DNA of 43,691 nt from an uncultured Prevotellaceae bacterium (GTDB taxonomy: Bacteria; Bacteroidota; Bacteroidia; Bacteroidales; Bacteroidaceae). The first letter of the stretch is position 1, and each line of letters opens with the position of its first letter. The stretch covers positions 69,124 to 112,814 of the forward strand of contig CADACW010000008.1 in NCBI GenBank assembly GCA_902786565.1. The letters are read 5' to 3'. A program made the position numbers and the translations under genes. Under the pieces are notes generated by a model that was not told where the DNA came from, did no database searches, and saw only the letters and a program-made list of their open reading frames with translations. This document shows, one piece after another, positions 8,824-16,228 of the stretch.

Positions 8824-10228
8824 GCAGCACCACGTTTTCTACGTGCGGGGTGTGGGGGAACATGTCTACCGGCTGTACGGCCTCCACCTTGTAGGCCTCG
8901 TCAAGGGCTTGCAGGTCGCGGGCCTGAGTGGCGGGGTTGCAGCTCACGTAGACAATGCGCTGGGGAGCAGCGCGCAGGATGGTCTTCACCACGTCGGGGT
9001 GCATGCCGGCACGCGGCGGGTCGGTGATGATGACGTCGGGACGGCCGTGGCTGAGGATGAACTCGTCGGTCAGTATGTCCTTCATGTCGCCGGCATAGAA
9101 CAGCGTGTTTGTGATGCCGTTGATGTCGGAGTTGACCTTGGCGTCCTCAATGGCTTCCGGCACATATTCAATGCCGATGACCTGCCGGGCCCTTCTGGCC
9201 ACAAAGTTGGCTATGGTGCCTGTGCCCGTGTAGAGGTCGTAGACCATCTCGCTGCCGGTGAGCCCTGCAAAGTCGCGGGCCACGGAATAGAGGTGGTAGG
9301 CCTGTTCGGTGTTGGTCTGGTAGAACGACTTTGGCCCCACCTTGAACTTCAGGTCTTCCATCAGTTCGTAGATGTGGTCCTTGCCCTTAAACACTCGGAT
9401 TTCCTGGTCGCCGATGGTGTCATTGCACTTCTGGTTGTCCAAATACATCAGCGATGTGATCTGCGGAAACCTGTCGGCCACGAACTGCAGCAGCTCCATT
9501 GCCTCGGCCTCGCCGCCGGTCTCGTCGTAGTGGAACTGGACGATGACCATCCACTCGCCCGATTGAGAGTTGCGTATGATGACGTCGCGCAGCAGTCCCT
9601 TCTGTGCCCTGAGGTCGAAGAAGCTGATGCCGTGCTCCTGAGCGTAGGTGCCTATGGCGTTGCGGATGTCGTTGTGCAGCGGGTCCATCAGCCAGCATTT
9701 CTCTATGGGCAGAATCTTGTCGAAGGCCCCGGTGATGTGGAACCCAATGGCAGGGCTGTTCTTCTGTGAACTTTCATCCCTGATTTCCTCCTTTGTCAGC
9801 CAGCGCTTGTTGGCACAGCCGAAGTCCAGCTTGTTGCGGTAGCACTGCGTCTTGACGCTGCCCAGTATGGGTTGGAACTCAGGCAGTTCCACCTTGCCGA
9901 TGCGCGACAGTTGGTCGAACACTTGCTGCTGCTTGAAGCGCAACTGTGCGTCGTAGGGCAGATTCTGCCACTTGCAGCCGCCGCACACGCCGAAGTGCTG
10001 GCAGAAGGGCACTGCGCGCACCTTGCTGTATTCTACAAACCGCACCACCTCGCCCTCGGCAAAGGAGTGCTTCTTGCGGTGCAGTTGCACGTCGCACACA
10101 TCGCCCGGCACGCACCAGGGCACAAACACCACCAAGTTGTTCCAGTGGAACAGGCATTTGCCCTCGGCGGCCACGGCTTCTATCGTTACGCCCTCAATCA
10201 GGGGCAGTGGTTTCTTGCTTCTTCCCAT
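8807..10228 (-). CDS. rlmD: 23S rRNA (uracil-1939-C5)-methyltransferase RlmD
   Basis: 473 aa, the usual length. SAM-dependent enzyme that makes 5-methyluridine in 23S rRNA. Order: N-terminal TRAM RNA-binding domain (about 10-65); a [4Fe-4S] site with C76, C82 and C85 (CQHFGVCGGC) and probably C178; Rossmann methyltransferase domain with YDLYTGTGTIANFVA, DPPRAGMHP and YVSCNPATQ, where C430 is the expected nucleophile; then DMFPHTPHVENVVLL. The last residues, TSRP, are written by degenerate units of the heptamer array, and relatives normally end close to VVLL-S/T-R. E. coli numbering of the target base is assumed; some bacteria use relatives of this enzyme for U747 or tRNA U54. It begins 25 bp past a second, inverted heptamer array. 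Confidence 0.93.
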   Translation of the reverse strand: MGRSKKPLPLIEGVTIEAVAAEGKCLFHWNNLVVFVPWCVPGDVCDVQLHRKKHSFAEGEVVRFVEYSKVRAVPFCQHFGVCGGCKWQNLPYDAQLRFKQQQVFDQLSRIGKVELPEFQPILGSVKTQCYRNKLDFGCANKRWLTKEEIRDESSQKNSPAIGFHITGAFDKILPIEKCWLMDPLHNDIRNAIGTYAQEHGISFFDLRAQKGLLRDVIIRNSQSGEWMVIVQFHYDETGGEAEAMELLQFVADRFPQITSLMYLDNQKCNDTIGDQEIRVFKGKDHIYELMEDLKFKVGPKSFYQTNTEQAYHLYSVARDFAGLTGSEMVYDLYTGTGTIANFVARRARQVIGIEYVPEAIEDAKVNSDINGITNTLFYAGDMKDILTDEFILSHGRPDVIITDPPRAGMHPDVVKTILRAAPQRIVYVSCNPATQARDLQALDEAYKVEAVQPVDMFPHTPHVENVVLLTSRP

Positions 10229-10253
10229 TTATATATATATTGTGTTTTTTGTT

Positions 10254-10316
10254 CTCACCTCTCACCTCTCACTTCTCACTTCTCACCTCTCACCTCTCAC
10301 CTCTCACTTCTATCTT
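10254..10316. repeat. (CTCACCT)n heptamer array, inverted relative to the 8691 array
   Basis: Eight units on the plus strand (CTCACCT or CTCACTT, 10254-10309) followed by degenerate CTATCTT. This is the complement of the GAGGTGA family, so the two arrays flank rlmD in inverted orientation. Its right half is the 3' end of the glycosyltransferase gene, and the stop (TGA, 10292-10290) is one array unit. Confidence 0.93.
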
Positions 10317-11153
10317 ATTCTCTGCGGCGTCTTCATAATGGTCGGTCTTGTGGAAAATGCGGCCCAGCCCCTTGCCCTGCACCTTGATGCGGTGCCACAG
10401 ACTCTCCAGCAGCGACCCCTCGTTCAGAGTGCCATAGCCGGTGACGGGCCGTGCCTTACGGTCGTAGAGGAAGGCTATCCGACCGAACCGCTTCAGTTCA
10501 AGGGCCAGCGAGCCGTCTTCGCCCCGTCGAATGTCGGTGCGCATCTTCACCTGTCGGGCCAGGTCGGCCCGGAAAGCGAAGGTCATACCCCGGATGTTCA
10601 GTTCCGGGCGCTTAAAGTGCTGCACCCAGAGGAACGTGTCGCGTATCAGCTCGAAGCAGAACAGCCCCAGTGCTGAGTGGCGCTCGTCGGGGTAGTAGCT
10701 CCAGAAGGTGCCCACACACGAAACGCCCTCCTGCAAGAGTTTCCCCATCATCAGGTCAATATAGCAAGAGGGGTAGAACGTGTCGGCGTCGATAAAGAAA
10801 TGGTATTTGCCGCGGGCGTGGTCCAGTCCGCACTGGCGTGCAAAGCCCGGACTCTGTCTCGTCTCGTTGTAGTAAGGCAGACCGAAAGCCTGGTACACCT
10901 GCTCGGTCTCGTCCGTCGAGTTGTTGTTCACACCCAGAATCTCCATCGGATAGCGACTCTGCAGCTCGCTCAGCGACCACAGGCAGGCGGGCAGTCGGCG
11001 GGCCTCGTTGTGGGCAATCACCACCACCGACACCAGCGGCTCTGCACTCTGTCGTCGCGCCAGCCGCTCGCGGGTCTCTCCAATCACACTTTGGGGCACC
11101 TCGCCGAATGGCTGCCCATAGATGGAGAGGTATTTGGTGTACCAACTTGACAT
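10290..11153 (-). CDS. Family 2 glycosyltransferase
   Basis: 287 aa from the chosen start. GT-A fold glycosyltransferase: VSVVVIAHNEARRLPACLWSL (nucleotide-binding strand), GVNNNSTDET, and FFIDADTFY with the metal-binding D122-A-D124. It transfers a sugar from a nucleotide donor; the acceptor is unknown. I see no convincing membrane segment. An open frame extends 17 codons further to 11204, but that stretch is the promoter (TTTG at 11205-11202 and TACTTTTG at 11181-11174 on the minus strand), so the ATG at 11153 is the real start. The C-terminal VRGER is encoded by heptamer repeat units, which also supply the stop. It is divergent from the MATE gene. Confidence 0.85.
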   Translation of the reverse strand: MSSWYTKYLSIYGQPFGEVPQSVIGETRERLARRQSAEPLVSVVVIAHNEARRLPACLWSLSELQSRYPMEILGVNNNSTDETEQVYQAFGLPYYNETRQSPGFARQCGLDHARGKYHFFIDADTFYPSCYIDLMMGKLLQEGVSCVGTFWSYYPDERHSALGLFCFELIRDTFLWVQHFKRPELNIRGMTFAFRADLARQVKMRTDIRRGEDGSLALELKRFGRIAFLYDRKARPVTGYGTLNEGSLLESLWHRIKVQGKGLGRIFHKTDHYEDAAENKIEVRGER

Positions 11154-11173
11154 AGGTCTGCTATACTTTTTTG

Positions 11174-11205
11174 CAAAAGTACGACATTTCCGCGAAATGG
11201 CCAAA
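11174..11205 (-). promoter_or_regulatory. Promoter of the glycosyltransferase gene
   Basis: On the minus strand TTTG (11205-11202), 20 bp, then TACTTTTG (11181-11174): full agreement with TTTG-N19/20-TAnnTTTG. Transcription would start near 11167, giving a leader of roughly 14 nt to the ATG at 11153. Confidence 0.8.
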
Positions 11206-11311
11206 TAAAAGCCGATAAATTTCGACTTGCCGCCCGGGCACCGCCGGGTGTTTTCTTCATAAACAATCTAAAATGTCAGCAGCTAAAGTGATGTAAGTCG
11301 GGCAGATTTCG

Positions 11312-11319
11312 TAACTTTG
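11312..11319 (+). promoter_or_regulatory. -7 box of the MATE gene
   Basis: TAACTTTG followed by C, 43 bases upstream of the ATG at 11362. No good -33 TTTG is visible. The box lies over the first codon of the longer open frame, which argues for the downstream start. Confidence 0.6.
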
Positions 11320-11361
11320 CACCCCATTTCTGGCATTGTTGAAGGAGAATGGCGTAAAAGT

Positions 11362-12699
11362 ATGGCTGAACAGTCGCTGAAACGACAACTGAAGGTGCTG
11401 ACCATCCCGGTGTTTATCGAGATGGCCCTCGTCATGCTGTTGGGGGCCGTCGATACGGTGATGTTGAGCCGGTATAGCGACAACAGTGTGGCAGCCGTCG
11501 GGCTCGATAATCAGCTCATCTCGCTGGTCTTCCTTGTCTATCAGTTCTTTTCGATGGGGGCCGCCATTCTCTGTGCGCAGTACATCGGTGCGGGGCTTCG
11601 CAAGCGGCTGGTGCAGGTGGTGGGAATGGCGCTGATGGTCAATCTGGTGCTTGGCCTGGCCGTCAGCGCCCTGCTGTATGTCTATGCCGGGCCGCTGCTG
11701 CATCTGATGGGCCTGCGGCCGGAACTGATGGACGACGGCCTGGTGTATCTGCGCCTGACGGGGGCGCTCTCGTTCTTTCAGGCCCTGTCGCTCACGTTCT
11801 CAGCCTCGTTGCGCAGTGCCGACAAGGTGGTCTATCCCATGGTGGTGACGGGCATCGTCAATGTGCTGAACATCTTGGGCAATTATGCCCTCATCTTCGG
11901 ACACTGGGGCTGTCCGCAGCTGGGCGTCGAGGGGGCGGCCATTGCCACTGCCGCCAGCCGGGCCGTGGCCATGGTGCTGCTGGCCGTCATCCACTTCCGC
12001 AAGCACATTCCGCGCTTCCCGCTCGCCTACTTCCGTCCTATGCCGTGGCAGGAGTTCCGCAATCTGCTGTTTATCGGCATCCCCGCCATGAGCGAAAATA
12101 TCTCCTACTGCCTGTCGCAGGTGGTGGTCACTTTCTTTATCAACCAGATCAGCAACGAGGCTCTGGCGGCCCGAACCTATTGTGCCAATATGATCATGTT
12201 TGTCTACCTCTTCTGTCTGAGCATCACGCAGGGGGGCGACATTCTGGTGGGCCATCTCGTGGGGCAGCGGCGACACCAGGCGGCCTATGTGCTGGGCAAC
12301 TATTTCTTCCGCTGGTCGATGATCATCACCCTTTCCGGCTCTGCCGTGCTTGCACTGACGGGCGGACGCATTCTCAGCTTCTTTTCTGACAATCCTGAGA
12401 TTATCGCCATGGGCGTGTGGGTGCTCATCGTCGACTGGTTTCTGGAGATTGGGCGCACGGCCAACATCTTTGCCGTGGGCACCCTGCGGGCCACGGGCGA
12501 CGCCGTCTATCCCGTCATCATCGGCATCATCTTCAACTGGACCATCGCCGTGGGTCTGAGCTACGTCATCGGCATCCCCCTGGGCTATGGCCTGGTGGGC
12601 ATGTGGGTGGCCTTCGCCCTCGACGAGAACATTCGCGGCATCATCTTGATGCGCCGCTGGCGTTCCGGCATTTGGCGTGACAAGGGGTTCGTCAATTAA
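11362..12699 (+). CDS. MATE-family multidrug/toxin efflux transporter
   Basis: 445 aa inner-membrane protein with about 12 hydrophobic segments in two homologous halves. Early landmarks typical of MATE are LTIPVFIEMALVMLLGAVDTVMLS, AAVGLDNQLISLVF and AILCAQYIGAG; the second half repeats the pattern (NLLFIGIPAMSENISYCLSQ, GHLVGQRR). Family members export cationic drugs or metabolites by Na+ or H+ antiport; the substrate here is unknown. The frame is open back to 11317, but only through a TTG codon inside the promoter, so ATG at 11362 is chosen. The stop TAA is the first three bases of an 8-bp repeat array. Convergent with pfkA. Confidence 0.92.
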   Translation: MAEQSLKRQLKVLTIPVFIEMALVMLLGAVDTVMLSRYSDNSVAAVGLDNQLISLVFLVYQFFSMGAAILCAQYIGAGLRKRLVQVVGMALMVNLVLGLAVSALLYVYAGPLLHLMGLRPELMDDGLVYLRLTGALSFFQALSLTFSASLRSADKVVYPMVVTGIVNVLNILGNYALIFGHWGCPQLGVEGAAIATAASRAVAMVLLAVIHFRKHIPRFPLAYFRPMPWQEFRNLLFIGIPAMSENISYCLSQVVVTFFINQISNEALAARTYCANMIMFVYLFCLSITQGGDILVGHLVGQRRHQAAYVLGNYFFRWSMIITLSGSAVLALTGGRILSFFSDNPEIIAMGVWVLIVDWFLEIGRTANIFAVGTLRATGDAVYPVIIGIIFNWTIAVGLSYVIGIPLGYGLVGMWVAFALDENIRGIILMRRWRSGIWRDKGFVN

Positions 12700-12720
12700 T
12701 ATAATAATATAATAATGTAG
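12697..12720 (+). repeat. (TAATATAA)n octamer array beginning at the stop codon
   Basis: TAATATAA, TAATATAA, TAATGTAG. The first TAA is the stop codon of the MATE gene, and the 8-bp period places further stops in the other frames. Confidence 0.75.
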
Positions 12721-12747
12721 GGGGGCAGACGCTGTGGCCTGCCCCCT
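12720..12747. terminator. Hairpin between convergent MATE and pfkA genes
   Basis: GGGGGCAG (12721-12728) pairs with CTGCCCCC (12739-12746) across a 10-nt loop. There is no true T run on either side, but the flank beyond it on the pfkA side is AT-rich. Its position between converging genes suggests a shared terminator. Confidence 0.5.
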
Positions 12748-12777
12748 TACGCTGTGTTGCAACAATGACGAGCGGAC

Positions 12778-13755
12778 TTAGATGCTCAGTTCGTTGAGCA
12801 CCTTGATGAGGCGCTTGTCGAAACGCTTGTCGGTGCGTATGCACTCCGAGAAGGGCACGTAGACAATGTCGTTGTAGCGGTAGCCCACCATCACGTTGCG
12901 CTGGCCCTGCATGATGGCCTCGATGGCACCTGCGCCGCAGCAGCTGGCCAGCACGCGGTCGCGGGCCGACGGAGAGCCGCCGCGCTGCAAGTGGCCGAGG
13001 ATGGACACGCGCACGTCGAATCCGGGGAACTCCTGCTTCACACGGTCGGCATAGTAGAGGGCACCGCACTTGGGACTCTCCGAGACAATGACGATGCACG
13101 ACTTTTTCGACTTGCGGATGCCGCGGTTCATAAACTCGGCCAGCTGGTCCACGTCGGTCACCTCTTCAGGCACAATGGCGGCCTCGGCGCCACAGGCGAT
13201 GGCGCTGTTCTGGGCCAGGAATCCGGCGTCGCGGCCCATCACCTCGACAAAGAAGATGCGCTCGTGCGAGTTGGCCGTGTCGCGTATGCGGTCCACACAC
13301 TCCATGATGGTGTTCATCGTCGTGTCGTAGCCAATGGTGGCATCGGTGCCGTAGAGGTCGTTGTCGATAGTGCCGGGCAGGCCGATGCAGGGAAAGTCGA
13401 ACTCCATGCCAAAGTTCCAGGCACCAGTCAGCGAGCCATTGCCGCCTATGACTACAAGGGCGTCTATGCCCTCCTTCTGGCACGTCTCGTAGGCTTTCTG
13501 CCGTCCCTCCGGGGTCATGAACTCCTTGCTGCGGGCGGTCTTCAGGATGGTGCCGCCCCTGGTGATGATGCCGCTGACGTCCTCGGTGGTGAAGTCCTTC
13601 ACCTCGCCCTTGATGAGCCCGTCGTAGCCGCGATAGATGCCCTTGATGTTGAATCCGTTGCAGATGCCCGAGCGTGTGACGGCGCGGATGGCTGCGTTCA
13701 TGCCGGGGGCGTCGCCTCCCGATGTCAGAATTCCAATAGTCTTAATCTTGTCCAT
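12778..13755 (-). CDS. pfkA: 6-phosphofructokinase
   Basis: 325 aa. Phosphorylates fructose 6-phosphate in glycolysis; cytoplasmic. Motifs: [22 protein letters not shown] at the N-terminus, substrate loop PGTIDND with the catalytic Asp, [12 protein letters not shown], and [15 protein letters not shown]. The nucleotide loop reads [12 protein letters not shown], with Asn106 where E. coli-type PFK has Asp103 of GGDGS (a Mg-ATP contact). The Gly after it is kept, which favours ATP over pyrophosphate as donor. It is transcribed alone from a TACTTTTG box at 13810-13803 that overlaps the end of a toxin remnant. A second Pfk elsewhere in the genome is possible. Confidence 0.95.
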   Translation of the reverse strand: MDKIKTIGILTSGGDAPGMNAAIRAVTRSGICNGFNIKGIYRGYDGLIKGEVKDFTTEDVSGIITRGGTILKTARSKEFMTPEGRQKAYETCQKEGIDALVVIGGNGSLTGAWNFGMEFDFPCIGLPGTIDNDLYGTDATIGYDTTMNTIMECVDRIRDTANSHERIFFVEVMGRDAGFLAQNSAIACGAEAAIVPEEVTDVDQLAEFMNRGIRKSKKSCIVIVSESPKCGALYYADRVKQEFPGFDVRVSILGHLQRGGSPSARDRVLASCCGAGAIEAIMQGQRNVMVGYRYNDIVYVPFSECIRTDKRFDKRLIKVLNELSI

Positions 13756-13796
13756 TGTCTTAATATTATTTTGTTTGGATATTTGTTTCGTATGGA

Positions 13797-13940
13797 TTAT
13801 GTCAAAAGTAAATATTCTGTAGGCTCGTAGCAGGGAATCTGCGATTTCTCGAAATTGCTCTTGTTGCGGGTAATGATGGCATTTGCACCATACCGGCAGG
13901 CAGAGAAATACTGTATTGCATCCTCAAAGTCTGTACAGTT
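13797..13940 (-). pseudogene. C-terminal fragment of a PIN-domain (VapC-like) toxin
   Basis: About 47 residues on the minus strand without a usable start: [38 protein letters not shown], then TEYLLLT and stop. This matches the last third of PIN ribonucleases, where a DFEDAIQ segment and IITRN motif carry conserved acidic and polar active-site residues. In-frame stops lie immediately upstream and the N-terminal half, with the first catalytic Asp, is missing. It is joined by a frameshift to an antitoxin-like piece. Its last codons double as the -7 box of pfkA. Confidence 0.65.
13803..13810 (-). promoter_or_regulatory. -7 box of pfkA, inside the PIN remnant
   Basis: The minus strand reads TACTTTTG, 47 bases before the pfkA ATG. 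It coincides with the codons for the last leucines of the toxin fragment. No -33 TTTG at standard spacing was seen. Confidence 0.55.
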
Positions 13941-14007
13941 CTATTTCTTTGTTGTAAGCCTTTACGACAATTCTTGCAGCTGGCAAATTCATTTCTATTG
14001 CTGTCAT
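13924..14007 (-). pseudogene. Antitoxin-like stub fused to the PIN remnant
   Basis: ATG at 14007 gives 27 residues (MTAIEMNLPAARIVVKAYN, then KEIELYRL) and TGA. It overlaps the PIN fragment in another frame. The order antitoxin then PIN toxin, with both shortened, suggests an internal deletion of a VapBC-type operon. It could still be translated as a tiny protein. Confidence 0.4.
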
Positions 14008-14088
14008 AGTAATACAATTATAAATATTGTAGATACTCGATGGTCTGTGTTCTGTCAAGCATAAAACGACTGCGGATTAGTTCATCTG

Positions 14089-14119
14089 CAAAAGTACGAA
14101 GAAAAGTTGAAACAGCAAA
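14089..14119 (-). promoter_or_regulatory. Promoter of the decayed antitoxin/PIN locus
   Basis: The minus strand reads TTTG (14119-14116), 19 bp, TACTTTTG (14096-14089): a complete -33/-7 pair, still intact although the genes it served are broken. It could now drive a short RNA towards pfkA. Confidence 0.65.
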
Positions 14120-14172
14120 ATAAAAAGGCGAAAAAAAATGACATAGCCGACAATCGCCCGTAAGGGGCTTTA

Positions 14173-14236
14173 GAGATAAGTGCCTTTTATCTGGGAGATA
14201 AGTGCCTTTTATCTGGGAGATAAGTGGCACTTATCT
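14173..14236. repeat. Three 22-bp palindromic units (GATAAGTGCC family)
   Basis: Units at 14173-14194, 14195-14216 and 14217-14236, each opening GAGATAAGTG and closing with TTATCT. The third can fold as AGATAAGT-GGC-ACTTATCT and is followed by six T and six G. The same element, with the same 22-bp period, recurs at 37452-37517. Confidence 0.9.
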
Positions 14237-14290
14237 TTTTTGGGGGGTCTGGCGCCTTCCTCTGTTTTTTTCACTCGGTGGGGCTTTTCC

Positions 14291-14321
14291 TTTGTGGTTT
14301 TCGGGAAAATATTTATCTTTG
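14291..14321 (+). promoter_or_regulatory. Promoter of the Omp28-like gene
   Basis: TTTG (14291-14294), 19 bp, TATCTTTG (14314-14321) followed by C; exact consensus, 24 bases before the ATG. Confidence 0.8.
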
Positions 14322-14345
14322 CACCCGAAAAAACAAGTATAGGTT

Positions 14346-16208
14346 ATGAAAAGGATTCTACAACTTTGTCTTTATTGTGTGATACTGGCCATTCCCACTG
14401 TGCTGAACGCCGAGGAGCTGGGGCAGACCTGGTGGGGCCATTGGAACACGTCGATGCCACTGGAACAGACAGCTGCTGTCAGTGCGGGAACCACGGTCTG
14501 CGGCATCCGTCTGACCACGGCCAATGCGCAGCTGGTCGACGGCACCGTACATGGTGTGCGCTTCTGGCTGGCCGACAAGTCGGTGGTCTCCCGGGCGTAT
14601 GTCTGGCTGAGTGTCAAGCAGTTTGCGGGCGATGCTGCCGATGTGGCCGTGCGCGAAATATCCCTCGACGCGCTGAAGGACCAACTGCACGACGGCGAGC
14701 CCACCGTAGCCTTGCTCGACGCGCCTGTTTCCATCCTGCCTTCGACCAACCGCTATGCCAGCGTCTACGTGGGCTACACCCTTGAGACCACGGCGGCCAG
14801 CAAGTTGATGGCTGCAGGGCCGCAGACGCGTGTAGGCAGCAATACGTGTTTTGTGGACTGGAATAATCAGGAGGCTGTTTGTGGGCCGCTGGCCCTGCAA
14901 CTGCTGGTCAGCGGCAGCAATATCCCCACCGTGGGCATGGCCTTGGGGCCGCTTGCCGAGACCATTGTCATGGCCGGCCAGACACTGACATTGCCCAGCC
15001 TGCTGACCAACGGCGGCAGCGCCCCTGTGGAGAGTGTGGACTGCCAGGTGACGATAGACGGCGTGTCGCAGCCCGTACAGCACTTCAGCTTCAGTACCCC
15101 ATTGACCGAGCTGGGCTATAGCGCCGGACAGGACATTCAGATAGCCTTGCCGGCAGAGGCGAAGGCATACGACTGCCAGGTGAGCGTGACCCAGGTGAAC
15201 GGACAGCCAAACCAGTCGGCACAGGCCAGTCAGACGGTCCGCCTCATAGCCCTGAGCCAGCGCCCTGTGAAGCGCACGGTGATGGAGGAGCTGACAGGTA
15301 CGTGGTGCCCCAACTGTCCGCGTGGCCTCGTGGGCCTGCAACTGCTGGAGGAGCAGTTTGCCGACCGCTTCGTGGGCATTGCCATCCACGGTGGCGACAG
15401 CAAGGAGCCCATGCGCGTGGATGCCTACGACGGCAGCGCGTTTGTGCGTGGCGTCGCTTCGCGCATGGGCGGCCGCCCCTCGTGCAGTTTCGACCGAATG
15501 GCCGACGGCGACCCCTACTGGGGCATTGGCAACGGCCCGCACTTTGGCGCTGACAAGGTGGTGGGATGGCTGCTCAACGAGCCTTGCGTGGCCGATGTGG
15601 AAGTGGCGGCGGCCTGGAGCGACGACCAGCCTACGGTCGTCAGCTGCGACGTGGCCACCACCTTCCGCTACAGCAGCGAAACCGACGACCACTATGCCTT
15701 GGTCATGGTGCTCACCGCCGACAGTCTGACGGGCAGCGGCACCGACTGGGTGCAGATTAACGGTCTCTCGGGCAAGACCAACCTGGATGCCGACCTTGAC
15801 CTGTTTACGCAGGGGCCGAGGCGCATGTCCGTCAAATTCAATCATGTGGCCATTGCCGTGGCCGGTGTGGAGAACGGCATCAGCGGCAGCGTCAGTGCTC
15901 CTTTCCGCGATGGCGAGCCCCAGCATTTCTCTTTCGACTTCGATACCGAAGGCAATGCCCTGGTGCAGTCGGCCGACTACCTGCACGCCGTCGCCATGCT
16001 GCTCGACACCCGCAGCGGCCAGGTGGTCAATGTGGCCAAGTGCGATGTGGAGACGCAGGTACAAAACATCGACGTTGAACGTTCAACATTCAATGTTCAG
16101 CGTTCAACGTCTACTTATGACCTGGGCGGACGTCGGGTTGCGCCAGGCGGTGCGTTGCCTAAGAAGGGCCCCTACTTGTCAGGAAACGGCAAGAAGGTGC
16201 TGTACTGA
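14346..16208 (+). CDS. Secreted Omp28-like thioredoxin-fold protein with C-terminal tail
   Basis: 620 aa. Signal peptide MKRILQLCLYCVILAIPTVLNA. Residues about 25-190 form a beta-rich region of unknown family; then comes a CARDB/Ig-like stretch (200-300); from about 305 a segment like Omp28-related proteins: VMEELTGTWCPNCPRGL with a C321-P-N-C324 redox-type motif in a thioredoxin-like fold, followed by FADRFVGIAIHGGDS. The 28266-29372 gene has the same module. Its function is unknown; Omp28 relatives are surface or outer-membrane proteins. The end, YDLGGRRVAP...GNGKKVLY, is a sorting-tail variant. The linker before it (residues about 577-590) is encoded by GTTCAAC heptamers. It converges on the BNR_4 gene with a 5-bp gap and shares a palindrome with it. 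Confidence 0.8.
   Translation: MKRILQLCLYCVILAIPTVLNAEELGQTWWGHWNTSMPLEQTAAVSAGTTVCGIRLTTANAQLVDGTVHGVRFWLADKSVVSRAYVWLSVKQFAGDAADVAVREISLDALKDQLHDGEPTVALLDAPVSILPSTNRYASVYVGYTLETTAASKLMAAGPQTRVGSNTCFVDWNNQEAVCGPLALQLLVSGSNIPTVGMALGPLAETIVMAGQTLTLPSLLTNGGSAPVESVDCQVTIDGVSQPVQHFSFSTPLTELGYSAGQDIQIALPAEAKAYDCQVSVTQVNGQPNQSAQASQTVRLIALSQRPVKRTVMEELTGTWCPNCPRGLVGLQLLEEQFADRFVGIAIHGGDSKEPMRVDAYDGSAFVRGVASRMGGRPSCSFDRMADGDPYWGIGNGPHFGADKVVGWLLNEPCVADVEVAAAWSDDQPTVVSCDVATTFRYSSETDDHYALVMVLTADSLTGSGTDWVQINGLSGKTNLDADLDLFTQGPRRMSVKFNHVAIAVAGVENGISGSVSAPFRDGEPQHFSFDFDTEGNALVQSADYLHAVAMLLDTRSGQVVNVAKCDVETQVQNIDVERSTFNVQRSTSTYDLGGRRVAPGGALPKKGPYLSGNGKKVLY
16074..16115 (+). repeat. In-frame GTTCAAC heptamer repeats in a linker
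   Basis: GTTGAAC, GTTCAAC, ATTCAAT, GTTCAGC, GTTCAAC, then GTCTACT. They encode VERSTFNVQRSTS between the protein body and its tail. This unit has no stop in the reading direction and translates to a 7-residue cycle. Confidence 0.85.
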
Positions 16209-16228
16209 ACGGCTCAGTACAGCACCTT
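16194..16228. terminator. Shared palindrome encoding both convergent C-termini
   Basis: AAGGTGCTGTACTGA (16194-16208), loop ACGGC, TCAGTACAGCACCTT (16214-16228): a perfect 15-bp stem with a 5-nt loop, extendable by GGCAA (16188-16192) with TTGCC (16233-16237). Each arm is the last four codons plus stop (KVLY, TGA) of one of the two converging genes. There is no strong T run, so its action as a terminator is inferred from position and stability. Confidence 0.8.

Larger units (their letters stand above)
13756..14345. other. 590-bp gene-poor spacer
   Basis: Between pfkA and the Omp28-like gene no intact gene is seen. In order it holds the pfkA -7 box, the PIN and antitoxin remnants, their intact promoter, the 22-bp palindromic triple repeat and the promoter of the Omp28-like gene. 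It is visibly more AT-rich than the flanking genes, as expected for an acquired toxin-antitoxin locus in decay. Confidence 0.7.

Noticed and set aside
9872-10676. Plus-strand frames containing SPLTSHLSPLTSH-like peptides
   Set aside because: These are translations of the CTCACCT heptamer array joined to antisense of rlmD and the GT2 gene.
14358-16064. 568-codon minus-strand frame opposite the Omp28-like gene
   Set aside because: Antisense shadow; the plus-strand gene has an exact promoter, a leader and a CxxC module.
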